Assembly (NCBI RefSeq): GCF_000002425.4
Contig: NC_037267.1
Location: 13,355,423-13,419,422 of the forward strand
Direction: 5' to 3'
Length of the DNA: 64,000 bases
From: Physcomitrium patens
Taxonomy: Eukaryota > Streptophyta > Bryopsida > Funariales > Funariaceae
Shown: piece after piece, positions 1-10,645 of the stretch
Numbering within the stretch: position 1 is the stretch's first letter
Layout: each line of letters begins with the position of its first letter
Position numbers and translations under genes: made by a program
The notes under the pieces: generated by a model
Told to the model about the DNA's origin: nothing
Databases searched by the model: none
What the model saw: only the letters and a program-made list of their open reading frames with translations

Positions 1-694
1 TCCCACTGGACCATCATTTCTTGAAGTTGAGTGTTAAAAGACCATCCAATTGATGGTGAAATCTAATTGATTGTTTTTTGTATACCAATGGTAATTTATC
101 ATCACATGTATTGTATTGAATTAAGGTTGGAATTTCATAGCTAAGATTTGAATGTTAATGTTTTGAATGCATCTATTTTTTATTTTTTTAATTGGTAGTT
201 CAAGGTAATAACAATTCGTTTGTTATATTCTTTTCAAATATGAAAATTAGTGTTTTCATATTTCAATTTTTTCTAATAATCAAATTTAAGATTGTATTAT
301 TTATTATGTTTGTATAAATAATAAATATTAGACTTTTATCTATCTATCTTTAGTGATACATTTGTAAGTTTTGTTAAAATATTTTTAATAAAAATGACAG
401 AGTACTAACAAAAAAATTAATGAAATCAAGAATTGTTTAATTGTATTGTTAGTTTTTAAATTTTATAAATGAATAAACAAATAATTATAATTAAAAAAAT
501 TGATCTCACTTCAATTAATTGCCAAAAAGATGTGAGTTTTAAAATACTTGTAATTATTTATGTACAAACTTAATTACAAAATACATGTGTTATTACAATT
601 ATATTTTAATAGCCATATATTATATACTATATATTTTAAAATTCTAATGTATTTTAATGCTTAAAAGATATTTTACACATTTATGTTATATTTC

Positions 695-733
<39 letters not shown>

Positions 734-1403
734 AGTGATATTGATTTATTGGTAAGGTGGTTTCATCTCTAAATCATTTATGATGGTTAAGCAAATAAGT
801 TATATTTATTGTAATATTAAATAAGTACAGCAAAGTAGTATAAATGCAAAAATACCAATCTTAAGACATTGATAATTTAGAGTGTTGTCATAGAATGAGG
901 ATCCTTTAAAAAAGCAATGTGTTGTGAATCAAATCTACAACATTTTGAATTAGATGCAAAAATACTACTACACAATGCATTAATATACACCATGGAATAA
1001 AGTCATGTTTAGCAACACATAAGAAAAATTTAGATAAATAAATAAAAACATAATAATTAAATGTGCTTATCTAAATCTAATTACCTTAAAATCAAACCAA
1101 AATTTTAAAATAATTTAGTATAGAAATATAAAAATAAAAAAATCTATTAAACATAATATAATGAAGAAGGGCTAAACAATATGAAGCATGACATTATGTC
1201 AAGGACATGGACTAAAAGATGATGCATAAAGCAATGAAATTCGTGTCAAAGAAAAAGTGACAAAATAATAATAAAGAAATATGTATATTAAAAGAAACTG
1301 GAATGGCTTATTGCCAAAAGATAAGAAAACTTGAGACTCTTGAAACTAGACTAGAAGTAAGAAAGGAGTTGATAAGAGTGAAGAAGGCTTCACTCTTATC
1401 TCT
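1..1403. other. AT-rich intergenic block, no gene seen
   Basis: This stretch is strongly AT-rich, with stops in all frames and no coding signal. It carries a TA microsatellite near 698-729 and ends in a hairpin-forming inverted repeat (1371-1400) next to the left LTR of the chromovirus. I see nothing else in it. Confidence 0.7.
698..729. repeat. (TA)n microsatellite
   Basis: An uninterrupted run of about 16 TA dinucleotides lies in AT-rich noncoding DNA. Confidence 0.9.
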
Positions 1404-1754
1404 ATATATACTATCTAACTAAGGGTTACATGGCAATGTTCTATAGGACCTCCAATATATGTTGACTTTATAGGACACATGCCTTGACTTATAAGGCAAG
1501 TTTTTCTACGTGTGTGCCACATAATTAGCTTGGTCTTCAAGTTAACAACATATGTTGCACATGGCCAACTTGTTGACCATGTTTCTAATCCAAAAAGTCA
1601 ATTAAAGACATCTATAAAGTCAAAACAACATCTATGAAGCTTTTAGGAAGCTTTTATAGAAAATATTATAGAATTTACTTACTTTTACTTACTTCTACTA
1701 ACTTCTACCTATTTATACAAGTAATTACTAGCTTACATGAATATGTCCGTGACA
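1404..1754 (-). repeat. Left LTR (3' LTR) of the chromovirus
   Basis: It aligns over its whole length with 6381-6732 at about 90% identity by hand count. Its inner edge reads TGTCACGG on the minus strand, immediately after the polypurine tract. Most differences from the other LTR are C/T and G/A transitions. Confidence 0.85.
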
Positions 1755-1768
1755 TTATCCCCCCTTCT
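1755..1768 (-). other. Polypurine tract of the chromovirus
   Basis: On the minus strand this reads AGAAGGGGGGATAA directly before the TG start of the 3' LTR. This is the expected position for the plus-strand primer in reverse transcription. Confidence 0.75.
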
Positions 1769-2339
1769 AGGAACGAGTTCTATAAGGAGCGGTCATCATA
1801 TTATTGACAAAATCTATGATGCAACAAATTATATTTGCCACATACTCAGATCTTTGTTCTCTTCGAAGATGGTTGATAGGGCCTCTCAACCATTGATAGT
1901 ATCACATATTAAGGCAGGAAGACCACCGTGTTATCTGATCGTTGTTAAGGCCTTCATAACTTCCTTCAAATAAAATATTTGAAACATTGTCAAGAGTTGT
2001 TCTTACTTCTAATAAAATTACCAAACATTGGGAGTCTCTTCCAAGGTCGTAATACAAAACGCGTTGTATCTCGCCATCTATTCGAGAAAAAACATGTCGT
2101 TCTTGAGGATCTTCATCTTGATTGCATCGTCTTGAAGGTTGTGACAATTGTAATGTCTCGTCTCATAGGTCAGCAAATGAAGGCTCTTTAATCAAATCCA
2201 TTGGTTGTTGATTCTTCATCTCTTTAGCATTACAACTATAAAGAAATTACAAAAAAAGATTGAAAGTAGAATGTTATCTTGCTTAGATCTTATTTTTTTT
2301 ATAAGAAAGATTTTCATCTTGATTTTGATGGATGTTGTC

Positions 2340-2525
2340 GATGAAAAGCCTCCGTCGCCTTTGTTGCATTTGCAAGATTCTTTACTGGATCCCATGTGCA
2401 TTCACTAATATCATGTCCGTGCCAATGGACGACATATTCTAATTTATTTTGGCGCCGCCTTCAACCTAGGACTTCTTCCACTTCAAACTCTTCACTATTG
2501 TCCACTTCTACAAGAAGAGGTGGAG
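2340..2525 (-). pseudogene. Chromodomain remnant at the pol C-terminus
   Basis: Minus-strand translation gives a chromodomain-like segment with the hallmark YVVHWHGHD followed by CTWDP. It is preceded, after the integrase, by the usual IHPIFHVSLLQPYK linker. In known chromoviruses this domain targets integration to particular chromatin. An in-frame TGA sits between the EVEEVLG strand and the basic RRR stretch, so the domain is broken. Confidence 0.75.
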
Positions 2526-2904
2526 CTTATCTTTTTCTTGGTATGTCCACTACCTTGTATGGTTGAAGAAGAGATACGTGGAATATTGGATGGATTTTCA
2601 TTGAATCCAGTATGTATAAACAATATATAATTGAATTGATTTGTACAGAAATAGGAAATGGTCAAAGTCTACTATAGTCCAACTTATCACAAGGACGAGT
2701 GGTCTTGATATTGCGATGAAGTAACCATACCTTATCACCCCTGTGAAATGGTGGTTGTTCCTTTCCATAGATATCTATATTGATCTTTTATTGTTCTTAA
2801 GCTTCTTTTAATTGTGCCTTCATTGTTACATGTAGCTCTGATAAATGATTTGCCAAATCTTTCACCGCAGCATTATGAGCTTTTGAAAAGTCAAAAATAT
2901 CAAG

Positions 2905-3309
2905 TCATGGATGATAACCATAATTGGCAAAGAAAGGTGTTTGTTTTGTAGAAGAATGTACTCTGTTATTATAAGCAAACTCTGCTAATTGCAAAAGAGT
3001 TGTCCAATTATCTTGTTGATAATTGATAGTACATCTTAAATACTGCTCTAAAACTTGATTAACAAGCTCCATTTGTCCATCAGTTTGAGGATGGAATACC
3101 GAAGATAGTTTTATATCTACTTTTAGAATCATGAAAAGAGTCTGCCAAAATCTTGATACAAACTGAGTTCCCCTATTTAATATAATATCTTTAGGTAATC
3201 CATAATAGCGATAGATATTGTCAAAAAAGAGCTTAGCTATTTCTTTACCTGTGATAGATTTTTTATATGATATAAAATATACCATCTTAGTAAAACAATC
3301 TACTATCAC
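2905..3309 (-). pseudogene. Integrase catalytic core remnant
   Basis: This is a 134-codon open segment with the gypsy integrase core. The first catalytic Asp is in VDCFTKM, and the third acidic residue lies in the DGQMELVNQ stretch. The second catalytic Asp, normally in an SDRGTQF motif, reads LNRGTQF, so it is Asn here. That change and the upstream deletion of the zinc-binding region predict no activity. Confidence 0.85.
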
Positions 3310-3378
3310 AAATATAGAATCATAAGAACCTCAGATTAGAAGATCTGTGATGAAATCTATAGAAACAAAAGACCAAGG

Positions 3379-3624
3379 TTATTTTGGAATATTCCAACAA
3401 GCTTGGCGATAATTTAAAACACGTCTCGACATGAAATACTCGAGATTCTTGTGATCTATATATATGGTGACTAGATTAAAAGCGCCTTCTAAATGATAAC
3501 TCCATTCTTGAAATGAATTTACGATTGCAAGAAGCTCTTTGTCGTGGATTTCATAGTTAATCTCAGTTGTTGAAAATTTTTTGGAATGAAAAGCTACTAA
3601 GTGAAGTTTATCATTTGGTCCCAT
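3379..3624 (-). pseudogene. RNase H domain remnant fused to the pre-integrase-core segment
   Basis: The segment has gypsy RNase H features: VAFHSKKFS, ETNYEIHDKEL-like NYEIHDKELLAIV, and TIYIDHKNLEYF. It runs through the tail RVLNYRQACWN and then joins directly to a segment resembling the IPKQPWSFVS region that normally lies just before the integrase core. Several hundred bases of linker and zinc-finger coding sequence are therefore missing. Confidence 0.8.
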
Positions 3625-3799
3625 TTAAAATAATACATCACCTAAAGCAAAGTCTGATGCATCTATTTGCATAAAAAATGCCTTAGAAAAGTTGACGCAA
3701 TATAAGATTCGTACAGAAATAAAGGTTGATTTCAAAATTTCAAAGATGCTTCAGCTCCTTTGCTCCACTCAAGTTTGTCTTTGCAAGTCAAACATATAA

Positions 3800-4491
3800 G
3801 TGGAGTTGCAACTAGAAAGAAGTCTTTGATAAAGATCCGATAATAGTTGGCAAAGTCCAAAAAAGTATTGGACATTTCTTACTGTTTTCTTAGTATCTAT
3901 CATAAGTTCATCATTTGAAATGATGTATCCTAAGAAGTCGACTTACGTAGTATGGAATACTTGCTTTTCTATCTTGGTATAGAGTCTTGTATCTCTTAAT
4001 TTTTGTAACACATGACGAACATGAAATTCATGTTCATCTATGTTTTTAGAATAGATCAAGATATCATCCACATAACAGATAACAAAATCGTCTAAAAACT
4101 CTCAAAAAATATCATTCATTAGATGTTGAAAAGTTGTCAATGCATTTGTAAGTCCAAAAGGCATGACGTTGTATTCAAAATGCCCACACCTAGTTTGAAA
4201 TATAATCTTCCAATCATCTCGATTTTTAATACATACTAGAATATATACTCCCTATAGATCTATTTTTGTATAGATCTTAGCTTGATTCAATTGATTTAGA
4301 AGTCCGAATATCAAAGGTAGAGGATACCTATTCTTGATGGTGATCTTGTTGAGTCCTTCATAATCAATACACATCTGCAATGATCCATCTTTTTTCTTCA
4401 CAAATAAAATTGGAACTCCTTCTGATGATTTGGAATGGCGTATGGAATTTTTGGCCAAATTCTCTTCAATACATTCCTTGAGTTCAATCAA
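3800..4491 (-). pseudogene. Reverse transcriptase remnant
   Basis: The N-terminal part is open (4491-4252) and contains [19 protein letters not shown] and NRYPLPLI, typical of gypsy RT fingers. After stops, the same domain continues with VMPFGLTNA and the catalytic [11 protein letters not shown] (YVDD at 4063-4074), then VDFLGYIIS. Stops and frame changes prevent expression of an intact enzyme. Confidence 0.87.
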
Positions 4492-5059
4492 TTCATTTTG
4501 TGATAAACTATAGATTGGTCCAAATAGCGATTGTGCTTCTTCTTGAAGGTCAATTGAGCAATCATTATTACAATGTTCTAAAAGAGTATCTACATTCTTC
4601 TTTTCAAATACATCTTAAAATTCTTAATATTGGTTGGAAATGCCACTTGAAGTCTTCGCATCATTAGAAACAGGTGTGGCATAAATGATAGAAGGTGATT
4701 CTTCTTTTACATGCAAGAAAGCTCTTGCACCTATAAACATAGGTTTAAGTGCACTAGACTTATGACTTTCTATTGGATTAATTTCACTCTTAATTATGCT
4801 TTTAAAAAAGTCATGGATAGAAGAAATCTAATCTATACAAGGATTATGATTAATCATAATAAACCTAAAATGATTAGATTAGAAAGAGATCTAATTATAT
4901 TAAAGATTATGCAACTACTATGACTATTTATTGCTACATCTATAAGAAATGTTTCATGAATAACATCTCCATAAGACAATGGATGACCATCTATAACTTT
5001 TTCATAAATAATTTTGATTTTTTGTACTAACTATATTTTATGAATTATAACAAATTTTA

Positions 5060-5110
5060 TGTTTAAGAAACAATCTAAGGCTCTTGAATCTATCAAGACA
5101 GAGGCTTTAT
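5060..5110 (-). pseudogene. Retroviral-type aspartic protease trace
   Basis: Minus-strand translation gives VLIDSRALDCF, matching the gypsy protease active-site segment. The usual DSGA reads DSRA, as expected from a G-to-A change in the Gly codon. Only this short motif is recognisable. Confidence 0.55.
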
Positions 5111-5284
5111 AATTATTAGGTCATAAATACACATCTATTATAAAACAAGGAGAGGGTTCTAAAGAGAGGATAGGACCTTCATTAGAAATTATATAAGATT
5201 CCAACCGCATGATCTTTATTTTAGCTGGAAAAATTCATTTTTTGACACATTGTCTTCTTTGATAGATGTGCTCCTCATTTTGTG

Positions 5285-5350
5285 AATTTTTCACTTCTTT
5301 GGATAATGTTAAGCAGTGTGTTTAGGTTCTCCACAATATAAGCACAGTCT
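5285..5350 (-). pseudogene. Gag zinc-knuckle trace
   Basis: Minus-strand translation gives LCLYCGEPKHTA, a stop, then HYPKK. This matches a CCHC knuckle whose last Cys is now Tyr and which is interrupted by a stop. Confidence 0.55.
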
Positions 5351-5969
5351 TTTTTGATGGCAAAGTCTTTTTTTGCTCGATAAGAGGTTTAAAACATATC
5401 GCATCAATTTACATATCCTCTCTTTTTGAATGTATGTCTTGAAGAGATGTTGGTATTGCCATCAAATTATAGTAAAGTTGAGGTCCATTTGTACAACTAT
5501 CAGATTAAAATTCAAAAAATTGATTGTCATATTTTACAGCAAAGTCAATTACTTGACTCAATGTTTGAGGATTAAATAAGTTGAGCACCAATTTCTTTAC
5601 TTCATATTATAATCCTTAGAAAAATTGGCTAATAAGTACAGCACCATCCTACTTGATATCAGTTGTAAGTTGTCAAAAGTGTGAAGCATATAATGTTACA
5701 AATCGATTACCTTATCGCAAAATACGAACCTTGTTGGTTGCAACACAAGTTGCATCATGTTCTCTATACATAGACCAAAATTCTACCAAAAATGCCTCCA
5801 AATTATCTAATATTAGATCTCATCGTTTAAGAAAATATAAAAACCACGACAGTGCTAAACTTGAAAGAAATGTACCAATAAATCTAACTTGTGATCCTAG
5901 AATTGGATAGCTTTGAGGTTGAAGTTCAATCACAAGTTGTACTTGATTCATAAATCGTCAAAATTTGAA

Positions 5970-6260
5970 TTATGTACCATCAAACTTCTCGGATAGGATA
6001 ACTCTTGGTTCTCTAAGACTTGAAAGATGTTCCACTATGAGTGGAGGGACATGATTTGGTACAAATATTGAAGCAATTCTAATCATCTCTATATCCTCAC
6101 TTCTTACCATTTTTATTGATTCTTGTGGTGGTAAGTTAAGTTGATGTATCGCAAGCATCAACTCTCTCAATTGCTCTTTCATTAGTGCCATTGCACTCTT
6201 CATTTCAATAAGTTCTGTCATAATAATACTCAAAAAAATATCTAATGTCATTGAAGACAA
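5970..6260 (-). pseudogene. Gag N-terminal remnant
   Basis: A 96-codon open segment starts next to the right LTR. It contains a hydrophobic/charged heptad-like stretch (EMKSAMALMKEQLRELM) and ends with VILSEKFDGT, resembling the 'P-x-FDG' segment that opens the gypsy capsid. Position and content fit the gag start of the element. Confidence 0.6.
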
Positions 6261-6316
6261 GTAGAAGAAAGGACTTCACGAGAAAGAAAATATTAAGAAC
6301 AATATCAGTTTAAAAG

Positions 6317-6388
6317 ATGGTAGTCTGCAACTCCTAATATACTTATATAGAGACAAGAGTTATGGTAGTCTGCAACTCCTAATATACT
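6317..6388. repeat. 27-bp direct duplication beside the right LTR
   Basis: A 27-bp unit starting ATGGTAGTCTGCAACTCC occurs at 6317-6343 and again at 6362-6388. The spacer between them contains, in inverted orientation, the sequence found at the left end of the left LTR. Confidence 0.85.
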
Positions 6389-6732
6389 ATCTAACTAAGG
6401 GCTACGTGGCAATGTTCTATAGGACCTTCAATATGTGTTGACTTTGTAGGATATATGCCTTGACTTCCAAGGCAAGTTTTTCTATATGTGGGCCACATAG
6501 TTAGCTTGGTCTTCAAGCTAACAACATATGTGGCACATGGCCAACTTGTTGACCATGTTTCTAATCCAAAAAGTCAATTAAAGACACCTATAAAGTCAAA
6601 GCAACGTCTATGAAGCTTCTAGGAAGCTTTTATAGAAGATATTATAGAATTTATTTACTTTTATCTACATCTATTTACTTCTATCTATTTATATAGGTAA
6701 TTACTGGCTTACATGCGTATATCCGCGACACA
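6381..6732 (-). repeat. Right LTR (5' LTR) of the chromovirus
   Basis: This is the partner of 1404-1754. On the minus strand it begins TGTCGCGGATATA at 6732. The promoter of the element would lie here. Confidence 0.85.
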
Positions 6733-7192
6733 TTGTGAGTAAGAGATGCATGGAAGGTCCATGCTTGTTTAACATTTTGCATTACTCTATTTAAAGGATA
6801 TAAAGGAGAGAAATTATAATAGACAAATGACATGCAAATACTATTACTATACTTGCTTCAAATAAAAATTAATAGAAAATTATTTTAAAAACTACAAAAT
6901 AAAAAAATTTAAGCATTGACTATTAAATAAGGACTAAACAAAATGTAATAGGGATATAATATTATTTTATATTATATTAGTAGAAAAATATATTTTAAAT
7001 GATATTTAAATTTATAAAAGAAAATGAATTAATTCAGCTTGATTATGAATATAAAATCATCAAAATTAAAATTAAAAATTATAATAATATGTATGATTTA
7101 AAATTTTATTTATAGTTAATATATATGTATTATTTAAAATAAAAAATATATAAAAAAGTTAAAATTACTTATGTAACAAAATATATAATAGT

Positions 7193-7195
<3 letters not shown>

Positions 7196-7229
<34 letters not shown>
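7196..7229. repeat. (TA)n microsatellite
   Basis: A run of about 17 TA units in noncoding AT-rich DNA. Confidence 0.9.
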
Positions 7230-7231
<2 letters not shown>

Positions 7232-7939
7232 GTACCTCAAATAATTTATATTTTTGAACTAATACTCATTGCATATTTGATAATAATTTTTAGAATAAAA
7301 GTTGTGCCTAGATCATAAACTTATGATCTTACTTTTTGCAAATAAATTAAATAAAATTTAAATTTAAAAATTGAATGAGAAATAAAAGAAGGGTAGAAAG
7401 GCTTTTTATTCCATTGTCTCCAATCTAGCCATGGACTCATGTTGCTTTGTAAATCAACAATTTAATTAAACAATCCTTACATTTCTTTCTTCTTGAATGT
7501 AACTCTTATAAAATGCTTTTTTTGTTCAATGCACTAAGAGTTTGCAACCTTTGAGTGAATTTTTGAATTAAGTTCACATATCTACTTATAATTACACTGT
7601 TGATCAAATTTGACAATTCTTATAGATATGGGCTTGATTGCTAATGCTTCTAGTGAAGTTTGTTTGGGAATTCTAAGGCTTTTTTTCAAAGGACATGATC
7701 TAGGTTCCTATGCATTAGTTTTGAATTTGAATAGAGTAGTTGAAACTTGTTACATTGTAGAAGATGAAAAATAGACAAAAATTCGACAAATAGAAATAAC
7801 AATAAGGATATGAAAAAGAATGAAAGAGTTTACATATGATTGTTGGTTGTTGTGTCAATAAATCCACTTAAATTATAAAAATTTGAATAATTTATAAAAA
7901 TAAATAAATAAATAACATTCATTGAGATTATTAATTATG

Positions 7940-7970
<31 letters not shown>

Positions 7971-8606
7971 GTTAATTTTTGTATGAATAGGTGTATTTAT
8001 TTTCTTAAATTATAGCTTCTATATTATTATTAAAACTATCTAAAATTTTAAAATATATTTTAAAAAAATATTAATTATATTTGATATATTAAAAATAGTG
8101 GTGTTTATTTATATTAAAAGAGCCAAATATCTATTTATATATTTATTTAATTATTCATCTATCTAAAAATATTCAAATCTCTTCAATATTCACGTTATTA
8201 TTTTTTCATGTTATTTTGCTATTTCTTGTCTATAAAAAAATAAAAGGTTGTTTTTGTGATATTTGATTAAAAAGTATCTATCTAAATATATTCATCATTC
8301 CAAACAATTATAAATCTATTTATATTATAATATTATTTTTAATACACTTAAATGATTTATTATATTATATTGCTTTCAAAGCAAAGCATGAAATTCCAAT
8401 ATATATTTATATATATATATATATAAATAATAAATGAACCCAAATTTTTACTAAATCAACCCACATGTTGAAACCATCATTGTATCCTTTAAACCTTATC
8501 TCCATTCCCAACCATTTTCTTGTTCCCAATTGTTGTCCCTATTCTTGATGTTCTCAACTCCCCACCCTTGTTCTCAATGTTATCAACCCCCACAGCATCA
8601 TTGGCA

Positions 8607-8780
8607 ATGGTTTGAAATGAAAAATAATTGGAATTAGGGATGGATGTTGCAAAGATACAATGATGGTTTGAAATGGAAAATAATTGGAAATAGGGATAGA
8701 AGTTGCAAAGATGCAATGATGGTTTGAAATGAAAAATAATTAGAAATAGGGATGGAGGTTGAAAAGATGCAATGACGGTT
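8607..8780. repeat. 56-bp minisatellite, three full copies
   Basis: Units begin at 8607, 8663 and 8719, each opening ATGGTTTGAAATG and ending near AAAGATGCAATG. A partial fourth begins at 8775. Units differ by a few substitutions only. Confidence 0.9.
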
Positions 8781-8837
8781 AAGATAGAATAGATCACTTA
8801 AGTAAAAAATTGGATTGCTTTATTAGTCTCATAGCTC

Positions 8838-8838
<1 letters not shown>

Positions 8839-8875
<37 letters not shown>
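8839..8875. repeat. (TA)n microsatellite
   Basis: A run of about 18 AT units. Confidence 0.9.
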
Positions 8876-8878
<3 letters not shown>

Positions 8879-9228
8879 CTGTTTTAACTTTTTAGTTGAT
8901 TTCACAAGATAATAAATAAATAAATAATAAAAAAAATATAAAAAATTAGTAAAACATATGAATATTCTTATATATATATATATACATACATATACATATC
9001 TTTAGAACATTTTTGGATATTATTTCTTTTAATTACTTTGTAAAACGAAAATTCTTACAAGCATGTGAAGGCATAATATTGTCTTCAGTTCTATGTAAGA
9101 AACCCTCACCATCACTCTTGATGAATAGCAATTTAACCACCTCTGCACCCCATTATCGATAATCCTTACTAAATTTTCATCATAAAAGGATAAATTTCCT
9201 CATGATTTAAAAGTCTTCTTTTACTGAA

Positions 9229-9460
9229 CTAGGTGTCAGTTTGATCTCTAGTGTTTGATCTCTGACGCATGACTTTAATGATAAGTATTTGTGAAGCATT
9301 TGCACACCTCGTGGCCTGCAGGTAACCAGTCGGAGGAGGAATAGGAACCATCCAGGTCGTTGACATTGCATCACCACGTTGTCGCGTGATCACCCACAAT
9401 GCTTGCTTGAACAAGCTTTCCAGCAGCAATCTCGCTACATCAAGAGTATCTTCAGTTTAT
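9229..9460 (-). other. Unidentified coding-like segment
   Basis: The minus strand stays open for about 75 codons. It reads like protein near TEDTLDVARLLLESLFKQ, followed by ALWVITRQRGDAM and a Pro-rich IPPPTGYLQ. Base composition rises sharply relative to the AT-rich block to its left. I recognise no family. It could be one exon of a gene, a pseudogene or chance; no flanking exons could be joined. Confidence 0.2.
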
Positions 9461-10126
9461 CTCATGCTGGGTTCAGTGAATGAGAAGCTCAGATTGTGTC
9501 ACCAGCCAGCACTCTTCTAAAATCCATGACTTCCAGCTGCAAAAAGGTTGAGATAAGAAGCAAAGTGTACTGATTTGAAAAATGCACAGGAAACATCAGA
9601 AACATACATGGAAATTTAAGTAAGACAATGGATCAGAGCAAGGCGATATGATTAGTGTGGTTACCGAATGAGAGTACTGAGGAAAGAAGATAAAAACCCT
9701 AGTCTATGGGAATGCACATCCCCGACATGGAACGTCAAATAGTAGCGAGGTTCAGTGAACCGATCCTCGGAGAAGACATAAATGACAATTAGGTCACTCC
9801 GGTGCGCGATGAGCGCTCAAAAAGGGTAGTCAACGACTCTTCCGCACATTACTTTCTGTTTTTTTAAATACATACGAGGTTGGAAAACAACTGAAAGGAT
9901 TAAACTGCAACTTTATCGCAGTTTGGCCTGTTGAATAAGAACTTAAGACGGCGACCTAACCGCAGACTGCCTGTTCAAAGTCCCAACGCCACAAGCATCT
10001 ACAGAAACTGATCGCTAAAGTGGGGCATGATCCAGCATGACTAAACTGCATGAAATGGATCAAGCGACACATCAAGTTGCTCCATACAAATGGCGCCCGA
10101 ATCCCTGCGAAGAAGGCAAATCTCAT
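9461..10126. other. Downstream region of the FKBP gene
   Basis: Ordinary-composition DNA without an identifiable coding exon. It should contain the 3' untranslated region of the FKBP gene, which reads right to left. No other feature seen. Confidence 0.5.
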
Positions 10127-10645
10127 CTACAATTCCTCGTCATCATCGGTTCCAAACTCCTCATCGTCGACAGACAGATCCATTGGGGGATCCACAACAT
10201 CCTCGGGGCCGGTCCCAGTTCTGCCATTCACAGACATAAGTTCAGTCTCGAAGATCAGCGTTGCACCACCTGGGATCTTGGGCGGGGCACCTTGAGCGCC
10301 ATAGCCAAGCTTGGCCGGAATCTTCAACTTCCGCTTCTCCCCAACACACATTCCGAGAATGCCCTGATCCCAGCCCTTAATAACGGACCCCTGCCCTAGC
10401 TTGAAATCAAGTGGCTGGCCTCTACCATAACTCTCATCGAACAATGTCCCATCGGTGAGCGTGCCGCGGTAATGCACACTAACGGAGTCGCCCTTATGCG
10501 CCTTCAACTCGCAGCTCTTGGGTTTAAATTTCACCCCAATCTGAAGCTCCGTCACTTCTTTCTCAACTTTTCCATCAACAACAGCTGCAATCGCCAAACA
10601 CGCAACAATCCACAACAATGCCGCCCTCAAGTTCGCCATTGCCAT
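10127..10645 (-). CDS. FKBP15: ER-luminal FKBP-type peptidyl-prolyl isomerase (FKBP15-like)
   Basis: A single-exon 172-residue protein that catalyses cis-trans isomerisation of Xaa-Pro bonds, probably as a folding helper in the endoplasmic reticulum. Residues 1-25 form a signal peptide ([14 protein letters not shown]). The FKBP domain spans about 45-140, with the FK506-pocket residues of FKBP12 present: Tyr59, Phe69, Asp70, Phe81, Val88, Ile89, Trp92, Tyr115 and Phe132. The C-terminus is acidic and ends DDDEEL, a KDEL-like retrieval signal; plant FKBP15 proteins are the small ER FKBPs. The start is the first Met before the signal peptide. The whole frame is uninterrupted, which is unusual if relatives carry introns. 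Family assignment is secure; ER retention is inferred from the tail. Confidence 0.93.
   Translation of the reverse strand: MAMANLRAALLWIVACLAIAAVVDGKVEKEVTELQIGVKFKPKSCELKAHKGDSVSVHYRGTLTDGTLFDESYGRGQPLDFKLGQGSVIKGWDQGILGMCVGEKRKLKIPAKLGYGAQGAPPKIPGGATLIFETELMSVNGRTGTGPEDVVDPPMDLSVDDEEFGTDDDEEL

Larger units (their letters stand above)
1404..6732 (-). mobile_element. Decayed Ty3/gypsy chromovirus LTR retrotransposon
   Basis: Two direct repeats of about 350 bp flank gag-pol remnants that read on the minus strand. In minus order these are: gag (6260-5970), a zinc-knuckle trace near 5330, a protease trace near 5080, reverse transcriptase (about 4491-3800, YVDD at 4063-4074), RNase H (3624-3379), integrase core (3309-2905) and a chromodomain trace (about 2525-2340). 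This order and the terminal chromodomain define chromoviruses. The left LTR abuts a polypurine tract on the minus strand (1755-1768), confirming orientation. Many stops and frameshifts make it inactive, and the integrase zinc-binding region is deleted. I could not identify a primer-binding site or a target-site duplication with confidence, so the outer ends are approximate. Confidence 0.88.
6733..9200. other. AT-rich intergenic block with microsatellites
   Basis: Very AT-rich DNA without a supportable gene. TA-type microsatellites occur near 7196-7229, 7940-7970, 8400-8425, 8839-8875 and 8970-8984. A 56-bp minisatellite lies at 8607-8780. The 102-codon open frame antisense to the minisatellite (8489-8797) merely repeats the same peptide and is not a credible gene. 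Confidence 0.7.

Noticed and set aside
6260..6320. Possible tRNA primer-binding site of the chromovirus
   Set aside because: The minus strand reads AAACTGATATTGTTC here, too far from known tRNA complements to call.
8489..8797. 102-codon minus-strand open frame
   Set aside because: It reads through the 56-bp minisatellite, and its peptide is just the translated repeat.
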